The notes under the pieces are model-generated. The model did no database searches and was not told the DNA's origin. It saw nothing but the letters and a program-made list of their open reading frames with translations. Of a stretch of DNA of 64,000 nucleotides, positions 25,911-34,889 are shown piece by piece. The DNA is from Pseudomonas farsensis (GTDB lineage: Bacteria; Pseudomonadota; Gammaproteobacteria; Pseudomonadales; Pseudomonadaceae). The translations under genes were made by a program, and so were the position numbers. The stretch spans positions 372,001 through 436,000 of the forward strand of contig NZ_JABWRF020000004.1 of NCBI RefSeq assembly GCF_014268805.2, written 5' to 3'. The number at the start of each line of letters is the position of its first letter. The first letter of the stretch is position 1.

Positions 25911-25966
25911 GAAAAGTATTCAAGCCTCCTCGGCAGGCACCTCGAGGCCCTGAGGCGAATGTCCTT

Positions 25967-27067
25967 TCAAGCCCTTTTCTGCCCTCCAACTCCGTCCCGC
26001 TGCGCCACCAACTGGCGAATCCGCGGTATCAACTCCTGCCCATACTCCACCGCATCGCGCAACTGATCGAACCCGCGGAACAAGAACGTACTCACCCCCA
26101 GCTCGTAATACGCCAGTGCAGCCTGCGCCACTTGCTCTGCGGTCCCCACCAGCGAGGTGGAGTTGCCGGCACCACCGCCCAGCGCTGCAATTTCGGTCCA
26201 CAACCGGGTGTCATGCACCTTGCGCTGCCCGGCCAGTTCCACCAGCCTTTGCGAGCCGATGTTGCTCTTGCCGAAGTTCTTCTCCCGGCGGTTGCCCTGA
26301 CGGATGCCGATGCGCTGCTTGGCATCCTCCAGAATGCGCTCGGCGCGGTCCCAGGCCTGCTCCTCGGTCGCGCCCAGAATCGGCCGCAGAGACAGGCTGA
26401 AACGGATGTGCTTTTCTCGCCCGTAGCGGGCTGCCGCCTTGCGTACCTGGGCAATGCGCTCACGCACCTGCTCAAGCGGCTCACCCCACATCATGTACAC
26501 GTCTGCATGCTTGGCCGCGACTTCCACCGCCGCGGGCGATGCGCCAGAAAAATAGATCGGCAAATGGCCCACCGGCTTCACCAGCGTCAGGTTGTCTTCA
26601 ACCTGGTAGTGCGCGCCGTGGTGGTCGAAGGGTTCAGTCTGGGTCCAGGTGTTGCGCAGCACTTGCAGGTATTCGTCGGTGCGCGCATAGCGGGCGTCCT
26701 TGTCCAGGAAGTCGCCGTCACGTTGCAGGTCGCCACTGTCGCCGCCGGTGATCACGTTGATCGAAGCACGGCCGCCACTGAGCTGGTCGAGGGTGGCAAA
26801 CTGGCGGGCAGCGAAGGTGGGTGCCTGAAAGCCTGGGCGGTGCGCCACCAACAGGCCGATGCGCTCGGTCAGCGCGGCCACATAGGTGGCCAGTATCAAC
26901 GAGTCCGGTGCGCTGGTGTTAACCGCCAGCAGCGCTTTGTCGAAGCCGCCGTACTCTTGCGCCTGGGCGAATGCCTTGATGAACGGCAGGTCTACCTGCG
27001 GGCCGCGTGGGGCCTGGGATTCGCTGGCTTCCTGGGGGCCGATAAGGCCGATGAATTCGAGGGGCAT
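25967..27067 (-). CDS. LLM-class FMN-dependent monooxygenase (SsuD-like)
   Basis: 366 aa from the ATG at 27067. A bacterial luciferase-like TIM barrel that uses reduced flavin and O2, in the SsuD alkanesulfonate monooxygenase family, which splits C-S bonds to give sulfite. Landmarks: 'FDKALLAVNTSAPDSLILAT' near the N-terminus, 'AARQFATLDQLSGGRASINV' in the middle, 'SGASPAAVEVAAKHADVYMM', and 'GTAEQVAQAALAYYELGVST'. It is in one operon with the NtaA-type monooxygenase upstream (44 bases between). No reduced-flavin supplier (SsuE) is in the window. Confidence 0.88.
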   Translation of the reverse strand: MPLEFIGLIGPQEASESQAPRGPQVDLPFIKAFAQAQEYGGFDKALLAVNTSAPDSLILATYVAALTERIGLLVAHRPGFQAPTFAARQFATLDQLSGGRASINVITGGDSGDLQRDGDFLDKDARYARTDEYLQVLRNTWTQTEPFDHHGAHYQVEDNLTLVKPVGHLPIYFSGASPAAVEVAAKHADVYMMWGEPLEQVRERIAQVRKAAARYGREKHIRFSLSLRPILGATEEQAWDRAERILEDAKQRIGIRQGNRREKNFGKSNIGSQRLVELAGQRKVHDTRLWTEIAALGGGAGNSTSLVGTAEQVAQAALAYYELGVSTFLFRGFDQLRDAVEYGQELIPRIRQLVAQRDGVGGQKRA

Positions 27068-27111
27068 GCAACAAAACTCCTTTTCTGTGGTGTGCGGCGA
27101 AGCCTGTGGTC

Positions 27112-28446
27112 TCAAGCCACCGCGCCCTGGCTGCGGCGCAGGGTATTGCGGTTGGTGGGCACGGCCAGGCCGAAGTTGTCCCGCAGTGTCGAGCCTGTGT
27201 ATTCGCGGCGCACCAGCCCCCGCGCCTGCAGCAGCGGCACCACCAGTTCGGTGAAGTACTGCAAGCCGTCAGGCAGCAACTGGTTGATGATGAAACCGTC
27301 GGCGGCGCCGTTTTCGAACCAGTCCTGCACAGCATTGGCAACCTGCTCAGGGGTGCCGGTGAAGTCGCGCCGTGGCCGCGAGAAACGCAGCGCCAGTTCG
27401 CGCAGGGTCAGTTGTTCCTCGCGGGCCAGCAGTTTGAGCTGGTCGGCGGTACCCTTGTGGCTGTTGTCGCCCAGGCTGCCGAGGTCGGGGAAGGGCGCGT
27501 CCAGGTCATGCTGGCTGAAGTCGTAGTCATTGAAGGGCCGGCCGAGGGCGACGATGGCGTCTTCGATGCTCACCAGCTCGACGGCTTGCTGGTAGCGGCG
27601 CTCAACCTCTGCTTCATCGCGCCCGACGATGGGCCGAATGCCGGGCAGGATGAACAACTGCTCGGGGTTACGGCCATGGCGGGCGGCGCGTTGCTTGAGG
27701 TCCTGGTAGTAGCTGCGTGCGTCACTGAACGACTCGGGGCTGACAAAAATGGCATCGGCGTTTTGCGCGGCAAAATTGCGCCCGTCGTCGGACACCCCGG
27801 CCTGAAAGATCAGTGGCTGGCCCTGGGGCGATCGCTGGATGTTCAGCGGCCCTTTGACCTTGAAGAACTCCCCCTGGTGGCCAAGGGTATGCAGCTTGTC
27901 CGGGGCGAAGTATTCGCCGGTTTGCTTGTTGCGGGTAAAGGCATCGTCTTCCCACGAGTCCCACAGCCCCTTGACCACCTCGACGTGTTCGCGGGCAATG
28001 CGATAGCGCACCGCATGCGGCGGGTGCTCGGCCTTGCCGAAGTTGTCGGCAGTGCCCGACAGCCACGAGGTGACCACGTTCCAGCCAGCGCGCCCGCCGC
28101 TGAGCAGGTCCAGCGAGGCAAACTGGCGCGCCACCTGGAACGGCTCGGTGTAGCTGACGGTGACGGTGGCCACCAGGCCGATGTGCTCGGTGACGGCCGC
28201 CAGCGCCGAAAGGATGGTCAATGGTTCAAAGCGGTTGAGGTAGTGGGGGCTTGAGCGGGCGTGGATGTGCAGGCTGTCGGCGATGAAGGCGAAGTCGAAT
28301 TTACCGGCTTCGGCCAGTTGCGCCTGCTGCTTGTAGAAGCCGAAATTGACGCTGGCATCGGCCAGCGCATCAGGGTGACGCCACTCGCCCCAGCCGTGGC
28401 CAACGCCGTGAATCATTGCGCCGAGTTTGATCTGTCGTTTGCTCAT
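27112..28446 (-). CDS. NtaA/SnaA/DszA-type FMN-dependent monooxygenase
   Basis: 444 aa, the family's size. The protein begins 'MSKRQIKLGAMIHGVGHGWG' and includes 'DFAFIADSLHIH', 'QFASLDLLSGGRAGWNVVTS' and 'PLIFQAGVSDDGRNFAAQNA', signatures of NtaA/SnaA/DszA monooxygenases that use FMNH2 from a separate reductase to cleave C-S or C-N bonds. DszA relatives desulfurise organosulfur compounds, which fits the neighbouring SsuD-like enzyme and ABC importer. First gene of a two-gene operon; the 34-bp element (copy B) is 88 bases upstream. Confidence 0.9.
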   Translation of the reverse strand: MSKRQIKLGAMIHGVGHGWGEWRHPDALADASVNFGFYKQQAQLAEAGKFDFAFIADSLHIHARSSPHYLNRFEPLTILSALAAVTEHIGLVATVTVSYTEPFQVARQFASLDLLSGGRAGWNVVTSWLSGTADNFGKAEHPPHAVRYRIAREHVEVVKGLWDSWEDDAFTRNKQTGEYFAPDKLHTLGHQGEFFKVKGPLNIQRSPQGQPLIFQAGVSDDGRNFAAQNADAIFVSPESFSDARSYYQDLKQRAARHGRNPEQLFILPGIRPIVGRDEAEVERRYQQAVELVSIEDAIVALGRPFNDYDFSQHDLDAPFPDLGSLGDNSHKGTADQLKLLAREEQLTLRELALRFSRPRRDFTGTPEQVANAVQDWFENGAADGFIINQLLPDGLQYFTELVVPLLQARGLVRREYTGSTLRDNFGLAVPTNRNTLRRSQGAVA

Positions 28447-28533
28447 GGGAGTACCTTTGCATTCGGATAGTTAAGGCCTCCGCCGGGCGTGGGGTCGGAC
28501 TGGTGGAAGGGACGTTAGCGTGTAGGGGAGGGG

Positions 28534-28567
28534 GTTGTGAAAGGCTTTGTGGTTCTAAGCTAATTAT
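28534..28567 (-). promoter_or_regulatory. Shared 34-bp regulatory element, copy B
   Basis: In the direction of the monooxygenase operon it reads ATAATTAGCTTAGAACC, then ends AGCCTTTCACAAC. It is about 30/34 identical to copy C (37023-37056) and 28/34 to copy A. It lies 88 bases before the NtaA-type ATG. Regulator inferred to be a sulfur-starvation factor such as CysB. Confidence 0.65.
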
Positions 28568-28621
28568 GCGAATAACTGATAAAGATATTTTTATAATATG
28601 TCCAATTGTGTGCTGTCGTTC

Positions 28622-28737
28622 TGTAGGAGCGGCCTTGTGTCGCGAAAGGGTCGCAAAGCGGTCCCGGCGATTTCAGCTTGATGCACGTGTGCTGGGGGCG
28701 CTTCGCACCCCTTTCGCGACACAAGGCCGCTCCTACA
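28622..28737. repeat. Inverted REP pair
   Basis: Arms 28622-28650 and 28709-28737 are reverse complements (TGTAGGAGCGGCCTTGTGTC against GACACAAGGCCGCTCCTACA). An inner GGTCGCAAAGCGGTCCC hairpin sits next to the left arm. REP doublet in the intergenic stretch between the monooxygenase and ABC operons. Confidence 0.9.
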
Positions 28738-28820
28738 CCATCAAATAGTTGCTTGCCTGAAACCACGCAATCTCCCACGCATGAGGCCCTCTGAGTCTGA
28801 GGGTTGCCAGCCCAGGCGAC

Positions 28821-30440
28821 CTAAACCGCCACCGGCAACACACTGCGCGAATACCCCGGTATCGCCGCAATCAGCTCGCGGGTGTAGCTACTCTGCGGCT
28901 GCGACAACACCTGCAGCGCCGCCCCTTGCTCCACCACTTCGCCGCGCCGCAGCACCAGCACCTGGTCCGCCATGCTCGCCACTACCGCCAAATCATGTGA
29001 CACCAGCACATAGGCAATACCCAGGTCGCGCTGCAGCGCTTCGAGCAGCGCCAGAATCTGCGCTTGCACCGATACATCCAGCGCACTCACCGGCTCGTCG
29101 AGCAGCAATACCTCAGGCTCCAGCGCCAGCGCGCGGGCAATCGCCACGCGCTGGCGCTGGCCACCGGATAATTCCTTGGGCAGGCGGTCGAGAAACTGCA
29201 CCGGCAACTGCACCCGGCTTATCAGATCGCGGGCCTTCTGTTCCAGCGCCTCGCCCTTGAGCAGCCCAAACGACACCAGCGGCTCGACAATGCTGTCGAA
29301 CACGGTAAAGCGCGGGTCGAGGGCAGCGAACGGGTTCTGCTGCACCAGCTGGATACGCCGGCGCAGCGGCCTGAAGGCCCTCCAGCTGTAACCGGTAACA
29401 TCTTCGCCGGCAAACTCAACCCGGCCCTCGCTGGGCGCTTCCAGCCCCAGGGCAATGCGCAGCGCCGTGCTTTTGCCCGAGCCCGACTCACCGACAATGG
29501 CCAGCGTTTGCCCGGCGTACACGTCAAGGCTCAAATCGTGCAGTGCGGTAAACGGCGCTGCCTGGCCAGGCAGCGCAAAGCGCTTGCCGACGTTGCTCAG
29601 GCGCAGCAACGGCGCCTGGCCGGCTGGCGGGCCGGGCCGGCGCCGAGGCACGAAGGCAGGCGCCGCGTTGAGCAGGTCACGCGTGTACGGCTGCTGTGAG
29701 CCCCACAGCACCTGGCGTGGCGAAGCATGCTCGACCAACTCGCCGTGTTTCATCACCAGCAGGCGGTCGGCGCGGTCGCAGGCCATGCCCAGGTCGTGAG
29801 TGATGATCAGCAACGAAATGCCACGCTCGGCCACCAGCCGCTGCAAGTGGTCAAGGATGCGCCGCTGGACTGTCACATCTAATGCGCTGGTGGGCTCGTC
29901 GGCGATGATCAGGCGCGGGTCGCCGGCCAGGGCGATGGCGATCAACACCCGCTGGCGCATGCCACCGGACAGCTCGTGGGGGTATTGGCGGGCACGCAGT
30001 GCTGGCTCGTCCAGGCCCACCTGGGCGAGCAGCTCCAGCACCTCGCTGTCCAGCGCCGGGTAGCGCCGGCGATGGGCGAGTTGCAGCGCTTCGGCGATCT
30101 GCTGGCCGACACGCAAGGTCGGGTTGAGGCTGACCATCGGGTCCTGCGGCACAAGCGCCACGGTGCGCCCGCGTAGCGCACGCCGGGCACGCTCGCCGGC
30201 CTTGGCCACATCGACACCGGCGACCCGCAGCTCGCCCTGGTCGATATGCGCGTTGCCCGGCAGCAGCCCAAGCAGGGCATTGGCCAAGGTCGATTTGCCC
30301 GAACCGGACTCGCCGACAATCGCCAGGGTTTCGCCCTGCTGCAGGCTGAAGGAAAGGCCGCGAATGGCCTGGGTCTGCTGCCCGGCAAAACGGTAGCTGA
30401 CACTGAGGTCGCGGACCTCGATCAAAGGGGGCTGGCTCAT
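28821..30440 (-). CDS. ABC importer ATPase, fused DppD-DppF type
   Basis: 539 aa from the ATG at 30440, holding two full ATPase domains in one chain. Each half has a Walker A motif (GESGSGKSTL in the first, GESGSGKSTAL in the second), a signature motif (LSGGMRQR, LSGGQRQR) and Walker B (LIIADEPTSALD, LLLDEPVSALD). This is the dipeptide/nickel-type importer format, where DppD and DppF are usually separate genes. It is the last of seven genes in the operon that begins at 36964; its start overlaps the permease stop by four bases. It drives the permeases for uptake of an organosulfur or peptide-like solute (inference). Confidence 0.93.
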   Translation of the reverse strand: MSQPPLIEVRDLSVSYRFAGQQTQAIRGLSFSLQQGETLAIVGESGSGKSTLANALLGLLPGNAHIDQGELRVAGVDVAKAGERARRALRGRTVALVPQDPMVSLNPTLRVGQQIAEALQLAHRRRYPALDSEVLELLAQVGLDEPALRARQYPHELSGGMRQRVLIAIALAGDPRLIIADEPTSALDVTVQRRILDHLQRLVAERGISLLIITHDLGMACDRADRLLVMKHGELVEHASPRQVLWGSQQPYTRDLLNAAPAFVPRRRPGPPAGQAPLLRLSNVGKRFALPGQAAPFTALHDLSLDVYAGQTLAIVGESGSGKSTALRIALGLEAPSEGRVEFAGEDVTGYSWRAFRPLRRRIQLVQQNPFAALDPRFTVFDSIVEPLVSFGLLKGEALEQKARDLISRVQLPVQFLDRLPKELSGGQRQRVAIARALALEPEVLLLDEPVSALDVSVQAQILALLEALQRDLGIAYVLVSHDLAVVASMADQVLVLRRGEVVEQGAALQVLSQPQSSYTRELIAAIPGYSRSVLPVAV

Positions 30441-31333
30441 CGGGCATGCTCCTCGGCGCTGCGCGCCAGGTGGTTGAGGCTGAACACCACTGCGACCACG
30501 AACAAGCCCGGCAGCAGCGATACCCAGGGGGCGGTGATCAGAAAGTGCCGGCCGCTGGCGATCAGCGTGCCCCATTCCGCCGCCGGTGGTGCGGCGCCAA
30601 AACCGAGAAAGCTCAAGCCTGCTGTAGCCAGAATGGCCGCCCCGAAGTCCAGCGTGGCCAGCACCGCCACCGGCCCCCAGGCGTTAGGTAGAACATGGCG
30701 CAGCAGCGTGCGTAGCCAGCTTGCACCGCCCAGGCGCGCTGCCTCTACATACGGCAGGGTCTTGATGCGCAACACCTCGGCACGGGTGGTGCGGGCAAAG
30801 CCTGGGATGATGCCGACGCCCACGGCAATCGCCACCGGCACCGTGCCAAAGCCGATGGCGGTAACGATGGCCAGCGCCAGCAGCAGGCCGGGCAAAGCCA
30901 GCAGTACGTCGACCAGGCGCATCAGCGCTGCATCCAGGCGCCCGCCGGCAAACCCTGCCAGCACGCCAATGCCAAGACCGCCCAGCAGGGCGATGGCCAC
31001 CGCCAGCAGCGCGGCCTGTACTGACAGGCGTGCGCCGTAGACCACGCGGGTGTACAGGTCACGGCCCAGTTCGTCGGTGCCGAACCAGTGCACAGCGCTT
31101 GGGGCGCTGAGCTTGTCGGCGGGCGAGGTGGCGTAGGGGGCGAAGCTGCTCAGCCAGTGGGGAGCCAGCGCCGCCAGCAGGGCGAACAGCACCACCAGCA
31201 GCGCCAGGCTGAAGCCTGGGCGGCGCAGTAGTGGGGCCACTGCCTGTTGCAGGCGCTGCCAGCGGGTGCGGCGTTTCCAGGCGGGCACAGGTGCGGCGTC
31301 GCCGGCTGTGTATAGGCGGATATCAGTGGTCAT
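30437..31333 (-). CDS. ABC importer permease, DppC type
   Basis: 298 aa. An N-terminal cytoplasmic tail ('KRRTRWQRLQQAVAPLLRRP') precedes about six membrane segments. The oligopeptide-permease family signature is visible in 'HWFGTDELGRDLYTRVVYGA' near residue 95 and the EAA loop 'RTTRAEVLRIKTLPYVEAAR' near 190. Such a permease pairs with a DppB-type partner; that gene lies immediately upstream, one base away. Last membrane segments end 'LPGLFVVAVVFSLNHLA'. Part of the seven-gene operon. Confidence 0.93.
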   Translation of the reverse strand: MTTDIRLYTAGDAAPVPAWKRRTRWQRLQQAVAPLLRRPGFSLALLVVLFALLAALAPHWLSSFAPYATSPADKLSAPSAVHWFGTDELGRDLYTRVVYGARLSVQAALLAVAIALLGGLGIGVLAGFAGGRLDAALMRLVDVLLALPGLLLALAIVTAIGFGTVPVAIAVGVGIIPGFARTTRAEVLRIKTLPYVEAARLGGASWLRTLLRHVLPNAWGPVAVLATLDFGAAILATAGLSFLGFGAAPPAAEWGTLIASGRHFLITAPWVSLLPGLFVVAVVFSLNHLARSAEEHAR

Positions 31334-31334
31334 C

Positions 31335-32285
31335 TCAGCTCACCTTGGCGGTATGGGCGATGCGTGGATCAAGCCACGGGTAAAGCAAATCGACGATCAG
31401 GTTCACCAGCACAAAGGCGGCGGCTGATACGGCAACCACCGCCAGCACCACCGGGATGTCCTGGCGCAGCACCGCTTCCTGGGCCAGGCGGCCCACGCCA
31501 TTGCGCGAGAAGATGGTCTCGACCAGCACCGCGCCGGATACGGTATTGCCGACCTGCAGGCCGATCAGCGTCAGCAGCGGCAGCGCCGCGTTGCGCAGGC
31601 CGTGGCGGGCCTGCACCTGTGCGCGGCTAAGCCCCTTGGCGAAGGCGGTGGCGATGTAAGGCTCCTGCCACACGCCCTGGAAACCGCGTTGCAGCACCTG
31701 GGCATACACCGCAGCGCTGGGGATCGCAAGGGTCACGGCTGGCAATACCAGGCTGGCAAAGCCTTGGCTGCCGGTGGCCGGAAACCAGCCAAGGCCAAAC
31801 GCGAACACCTGAATCAGCAGCAGCCCCATCCAGAACACCGGCACCGAAAAGCCCAGTGATGGCAAGCGGGTGAGGGCGGTTTTCAACGGACGCCATTGCA
31901 GGTAGGCGGTGAGGTAGGCAAGGCCCACCCCGCCCAAAAGCGAAAGCACGATGGCAAGCCCCGCCAGCGCCAGGGTTTGCGGCAGGCGCTCGGCCAGCAG
32001 CGCGGTGACTGGCCGGCCCAGCGACAGCGACTGGCCAAGGTCGCCGTGCACGGCGCGCCACAGCAGGTCGAAATACTGCTCGAACAGGCCACGGTCCAGG
32101 CCGTAATAGGCACGGGCCTTGGCCAGGTCTTCAGGCGACAGGCCGTCGGCTTCCATGCCTGAGGCGCTGAGCATGATCGCCAGGGTGTCGCCGGGCAGCA
32201 GGTAGAGGATGAAATAGGTGATGGTATAAGCGCCCCACAACACCAGCAGCGCCTGGCCGACCCGGCCAATCAGGTAGCGTTTCAT
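31335..32285 (-). CDS. ABC importer permease, DppB type
   Basis: 316 aa with six hydrophobic helices. The start ('MKRYLIGRVGQALLVLWGAY') and the 'LPGDTLAIML' segment are characteristic of DppB/OppB permeases, and the EAA-like loop 'EPYIATAFAKGLSRAQVQAR' is seen in the middle. 'NTVSGAVLVETIFSRNGVGR' near the end is also typical. The ATG at 32285 overlaps the stop of the binding-protein gene by four bases. It forms the permease heterodimer with the next gene. Confidence 0.94.
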   Translation of the reverse strand: MKRYLIGRVGQALLVLWGAYTITYFILYLLPGDTLAIMLSASGMEADGLSPEDLAKARAYYGLDRGLFEQYFDLLWRAVHGDLGQSLSLGRPVTALLAERLPQTLALAGLAIVLSLLGGVGLAYLTAYLQWRPLKTALTRLPSLGFSVPVFWMGLLLIQVFAFGLGWFPATGSQGFASLVLPAVTLAIPSAAVYAQVLQRGFQGVWQEPYIATAFAKGLSRAQVQARHGLRNAALPLLTLIGLQVGNTVSGAVLVETIFSRNGVGRLAQEAVLRQDIPVVLAVVAVSAAAFVLVNLIVDLLYPWLDPRIAHTAKVS

Positions 32286-33901
32286 GGCTGCCCGACCTGA
32301 ATGTCACTGAGGAAGGCAAAGCCCTCGGCGGTCCAGCGGAAGTCCTTGACCCGTGGCGCGGTCGCCGCCTGCCACACCCGTTCGTACAGCGGGAATGCCG
32401 CTGCTTCATCGACCAGCAGGTCCTGCAACTGGCCGTAGGCGGCAGCGCGCTGCGGGTCGGCAGTGGCAGTGATGCCGCTGTCGAACAGCGCCTGCACCTT
32501 GGGCAAGGTCTGCGGCTCGTAGCTGTTGGTGGCCAGGGTGGCACTGTTGGCGGCGCGCGGGTCGAGGATGGTCTGCAGGATGATCGGATCGGCGCGGGTC
32601 ATGTAGGTGGAGGTCAGGTCGTAGTTGCCCGAGGCGTTGCCGGCGACCCATTCGGCGCGGGTCAGTACGTTCAGCTTCAGGTCGATGCCGACTTTGCGCA
32701 GTTGGTCCTGCACCAGCACATCGCCTGCGCTTTCGGCCGGGGTGAGGTTGTAGCGCAAGGTCAGGCGCTGGCCGTCCTTGTGCCGGTAGCCGTCGGCGCC
32801 CTTGTGCCAACCAGCAGCTTCGAGCAGCTGTTCGGCGCCTTTGGGGTCGTAGGCAAGCTTGTCGGCCTGCGCCTTGAAATACGGCGTGGTCACGTCGTAC
32901 ACGCCGCTGACCACCGGGAACTCGGCGTTGTACACGGTGTGCGCGTAGCTGGTGCGGTCGATGGCCTTTTGCAGCGCCAGGCGCACCTGGCGGTCGCCGA
33001 GCAGGCGGTTGTTGCGGGTGTTGGGGTACAGGTTGAGCGCAGGCCCCGGCAGCGACCGGCTCTGGATGGTCGCGCCTTTGCTCTGGAACAATTTGAGGTC
33101 AACCTCGGAGAACGGGTTGCGCGGCCACAGGATATCGGCCTTGCCTTGCAAAAACAGGCCATTGCGCACGCTTTCTTCGGGGATGTAGCTGATTTCTACC
33201 GCGTCCAGGTGCGCCGCGCCCTTGTTGCTGACGTTGGCCGAGGCCCAGGCGTAGTCGGCGCGCTTGACCAGCCGTGCGCCCACTTCGGGGGTGTAGTGTT
33301 CCAGCACGAACGGGCCGGTGCCGATGATCTTGCCCTGCGAGCGCTCCTGGGCGCTTAGCTTGTAGGAGGCTGGCGCGAGGATCGCCAGGTTGGTGGTGGA
33401 GGTGGCTTGCAGGAAGCCGGCGTTAGGCCGCGCCAGCACCAGGCGCACGGTGAAATCGTCGACCACCTCGGCGTGGTCGTAGCCGGCCAGGTAAGTGGCG
33501 CCGAAGGTGGCCGGCAACTGCGTGGCAAACGCCTTGTTGCTATCGAAGGCGGCCTTGACGGCGTGGGCATCGAAGCGTTCGCCGTTGCTGAAGGTGACGT
33601 CCTGGCGCAAGTGGAAGGTGTAGCTCAGCGCATCGCTGCCCACCTCCCAGCTTTTCGCCAGCCACGGGATGATGCGGCCGGTCTGCGGGTCCTGGTCGGT
33701 GAGCGATTCGGCGACGTTGCGCAGCAAGACGCGGTGTTCGAGCCAGTAGACCTGGAACGGGTCGACGCTGACCAGCGTGGTATTGTCGCCCCAGAAGGCG
33801 ATATTCAGGGTTTTGCTGGCGGCGTTGTTGTCTGCCGGCGAGCAGGCATTGAGCGCCAAGGCGAGGGCGCCGATGGCGAACAGGCGGTGCAGTGAGGGCA
33901 T
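32282..33901 (-). CDS. ABC importer substrate-binding lipoprotein, family 5
   Basis: 539 aa from the ATG at 33901. A lipoprotein signal ends 'ALALNAC' with lipidated Cys20. The SBP_bac_5 fold is supported by 'SVDPFQVYWLEHRVLLRNV' (family start region), 'WLAKSWEVGSDALSYTFHLR' and the later 'LEAAGWHKGADGYRHKDGQR'. It is a periplasmic solute receptor for oligopeptide/nickel-type ABC importers. Here it sits in an operon with sulfur-type oxidoreductases, so the ligand is more likely an organosulfur compound than a peptide; that is inference. The first codon ATG was chosen because a further-upstream frame would lack the signal. Confidence 0.92.
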   Translation of the reverse strand: MPSLHRLFAIGALALALNACSPADNNAASKTLNIAFWGDNTTLVSVDPFQVYWLEHRVLLRNVAESLTDQDPQTGRIIPWLAKSWEVGSDALSYTFHLRQDVTFSNGERFDAHAVKAAFDSNKAFATQLPATFGATYLAGYDHAEVVDDFTVRLVLARPNAGFLQATSTTNLAILAPASYKLSAQERSQGKIIGTGPFVLEHYTPEVGARLVKRADYAWASANVSNKGAAHLDAVEISYIPEESVRNGLFLQGKADILWPRNPFSEVDLKLFQSKGATIQSRSLPGPALNLYPNTRNNRLLGDRQVRLALQKAIDRTSYAHTVYNAEFPVVSGVYDVTTPYFKAQADKLAYDPKGAEQLLEAAGWHKGADGYRHKDGQRLTLRYNLTPAESAGDVLVQDQLRKVGIDLKLNVLTRAEWVAGNASGNYDLTSTYMTRADPIILQTILDPRAANSATLATNSYEPQTLPKVQALFDSGITATADPQRAAAYGQLQDLLVDEAAAFPLYERVWQAATAPRVKDFRWTAEGFAFLSDIQVGQP

Positions 33902-33967
33902 GGGGTGGGTCCTTCGAAAACCAGGCGATGGGGGTGGGCTTGCCGTAATGGCAGTCAATCAAGCCCT

Positions 33968-34066
33968 TCGGGGCCGCTTTGCGGCCAATCGCGGGGCATG
34001 CCCACTTCCACAAAGGCAGCATTCATGCACTCTGTAGGAGCGGGCTTGCCCCGCGATTGGCAACCG
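33968..34066. repeat. Inverted REP pair inside the seven-gene operon
   Basis: Arms 33985-34012 (CCAATCGCGGGGCATGCCCA...) and 34033-34060 (TGTAGGAGCGGGCTTGCCCC...) form a REP doublet in the 176-base gap between the class II aldolase gene and the binding-protein gene. It could cause partial termination or protect the upstream mRNA end, so the importer half may be expressed at a different level from the enzyme half. Confidence 0.8.
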
Positions 34067-34077
34067 CTACCTTGCAA

Positions 34078-34872
34078 TCAGTCTTGGTAATCCCGCCCCT
34101 CCCGGTCCAACTGGCGAATCAGTGCTTCCCAGTGGCGCTGGATGCCTTCACCCTTGCCATCGGAAAACCGCTTGGACTGCTCATGCACCTTGGCAATCGC
34201 AGCCGGCGATGCGTGCAGCAACTGGTCATTGCCGCCCGCCTGCGCCGCCACCTGGATGTTGCAGGCGCGCTCCAGCCCGTGCAGCTCGCGGAACGCATGC
34301 TCGACGCTGATGCCGCCGGTCAGCAGGCCATGGTTGCGCAGAATCAGGATGTTGCTCTGGCCCAGGTTGGCCACCAGCCGTTGCTGCTCGTCCAGGTCCA
34401 GCGCCACGCCTTCGTAGTCGTGGTACGCCACGCGGCTGTAGTAGGCCAGGCTGTGCTGGGAAATCGGCAGCAGCCCATCACGCTGGGCCGAGACCGCCGC
34501 GCCGTCGCGGGTGTGGGTATGCAGCACGGCCTTGAGGTCGGGGCGAGCGGCGTGGATGGCGCTGTGGATGACGTAGCCGGCCTGGTTGATGCCCAGCCCC
34601 AGCGGGTCGTCGATGAGGGTGCCGTCGACGTCAACCTTGACCAGGTTGGAGGCGGTGATTTCATCGAACAACAGGCCGAAGGCGTTGATCAGGAAATGCT
34701 CATCAGGGCCCGGCACTCGCGCCGAAAAGTGCGTGTAGATGTGGTCGGTCCAGCGAAACAGCGCGGCCAGGCGGTAGGCCGCGGCGAGCTTGACCCGCAC
34801 CTCCCATTCTTCGGCGCTGACCCGTTGGCGCACGCTCGGGGTGCTGGTGGTGACGGCAGACAATGAGGTCAT
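34078..34872 (-). CDS. Class II aldolase/adducin-family protein
   Basis: 264 aa. Zinc-dependent class II aldolase fold, seen from 'LAAAYRLAALFRWTDHIYTH' at the start, the zinc ligands 'LHTHTRDGAAVS' and 'LRNHGLLTGGISVEHAF'. Family members include fuculose-phosphate aldolase, MtnB dehydratase and sulfolactaldehyde-related aldolases, so a bond cleavage or dehydration on a sulfur-containing intermediate is possible, but the exact reaction is open. Third gene of the seven-gene operon after the dehydrogenase (17 bases apart). Confidence 0.82.
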   Translation of the reverse strand: MTSLSAVTTSTPSVRQRVSAEEWEVRVKLAAAYRLAALFRWTDHIYTHFSARVPGPDEHFLINAFGLLFDEITASNLVKVDVDGTLIDDPLGLGINQAGYVIHSAIHAARPDLKAVLHTHTRDGAAVSAQRDGLLPISQHSLAYYSRVAYHDYEGVALDLDEQQRLVANLGQSNILILRNHGLLTGGISVEHAFRELHGLERACNIQVAAQAGGNDQLLHASPAAIAKVHEQSKRFSDGKGEGIQRHWEALIRQLDREGRDYQD

Positions 34873-34889
34873 GGTGTGTTCTCCGGTAA

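Larger units (their letters stand above)
25487..25966. other. Long intergenic region with promoter element and repeat pair
   Basis: 480 bases between the amine oxidase and LLM genes. It contains the shared 34-bp element (25630-25663), an AT-rich block (25640-25720) and the left repeat unit (25744-25910). No coding sequence is supported. Confidence 0.6.
28447..28820. other. Intergenic region: promoter element and REP pair
   Basis: 374 bases. It holds the 34-bp element copy B (28534-28567), an AT-rich stretch (28560-28610) and a perfect REP inverted pair (28622-28737). No gene is supported. Confidence 0.6.

Noticed and set aside
26132..27526. A 464-codon open frame on the plus strand
   Set aside because: Antisense to both LLM monooxygenase genes, whose protein motifs are clear; the plus-strand product shows no family motif.
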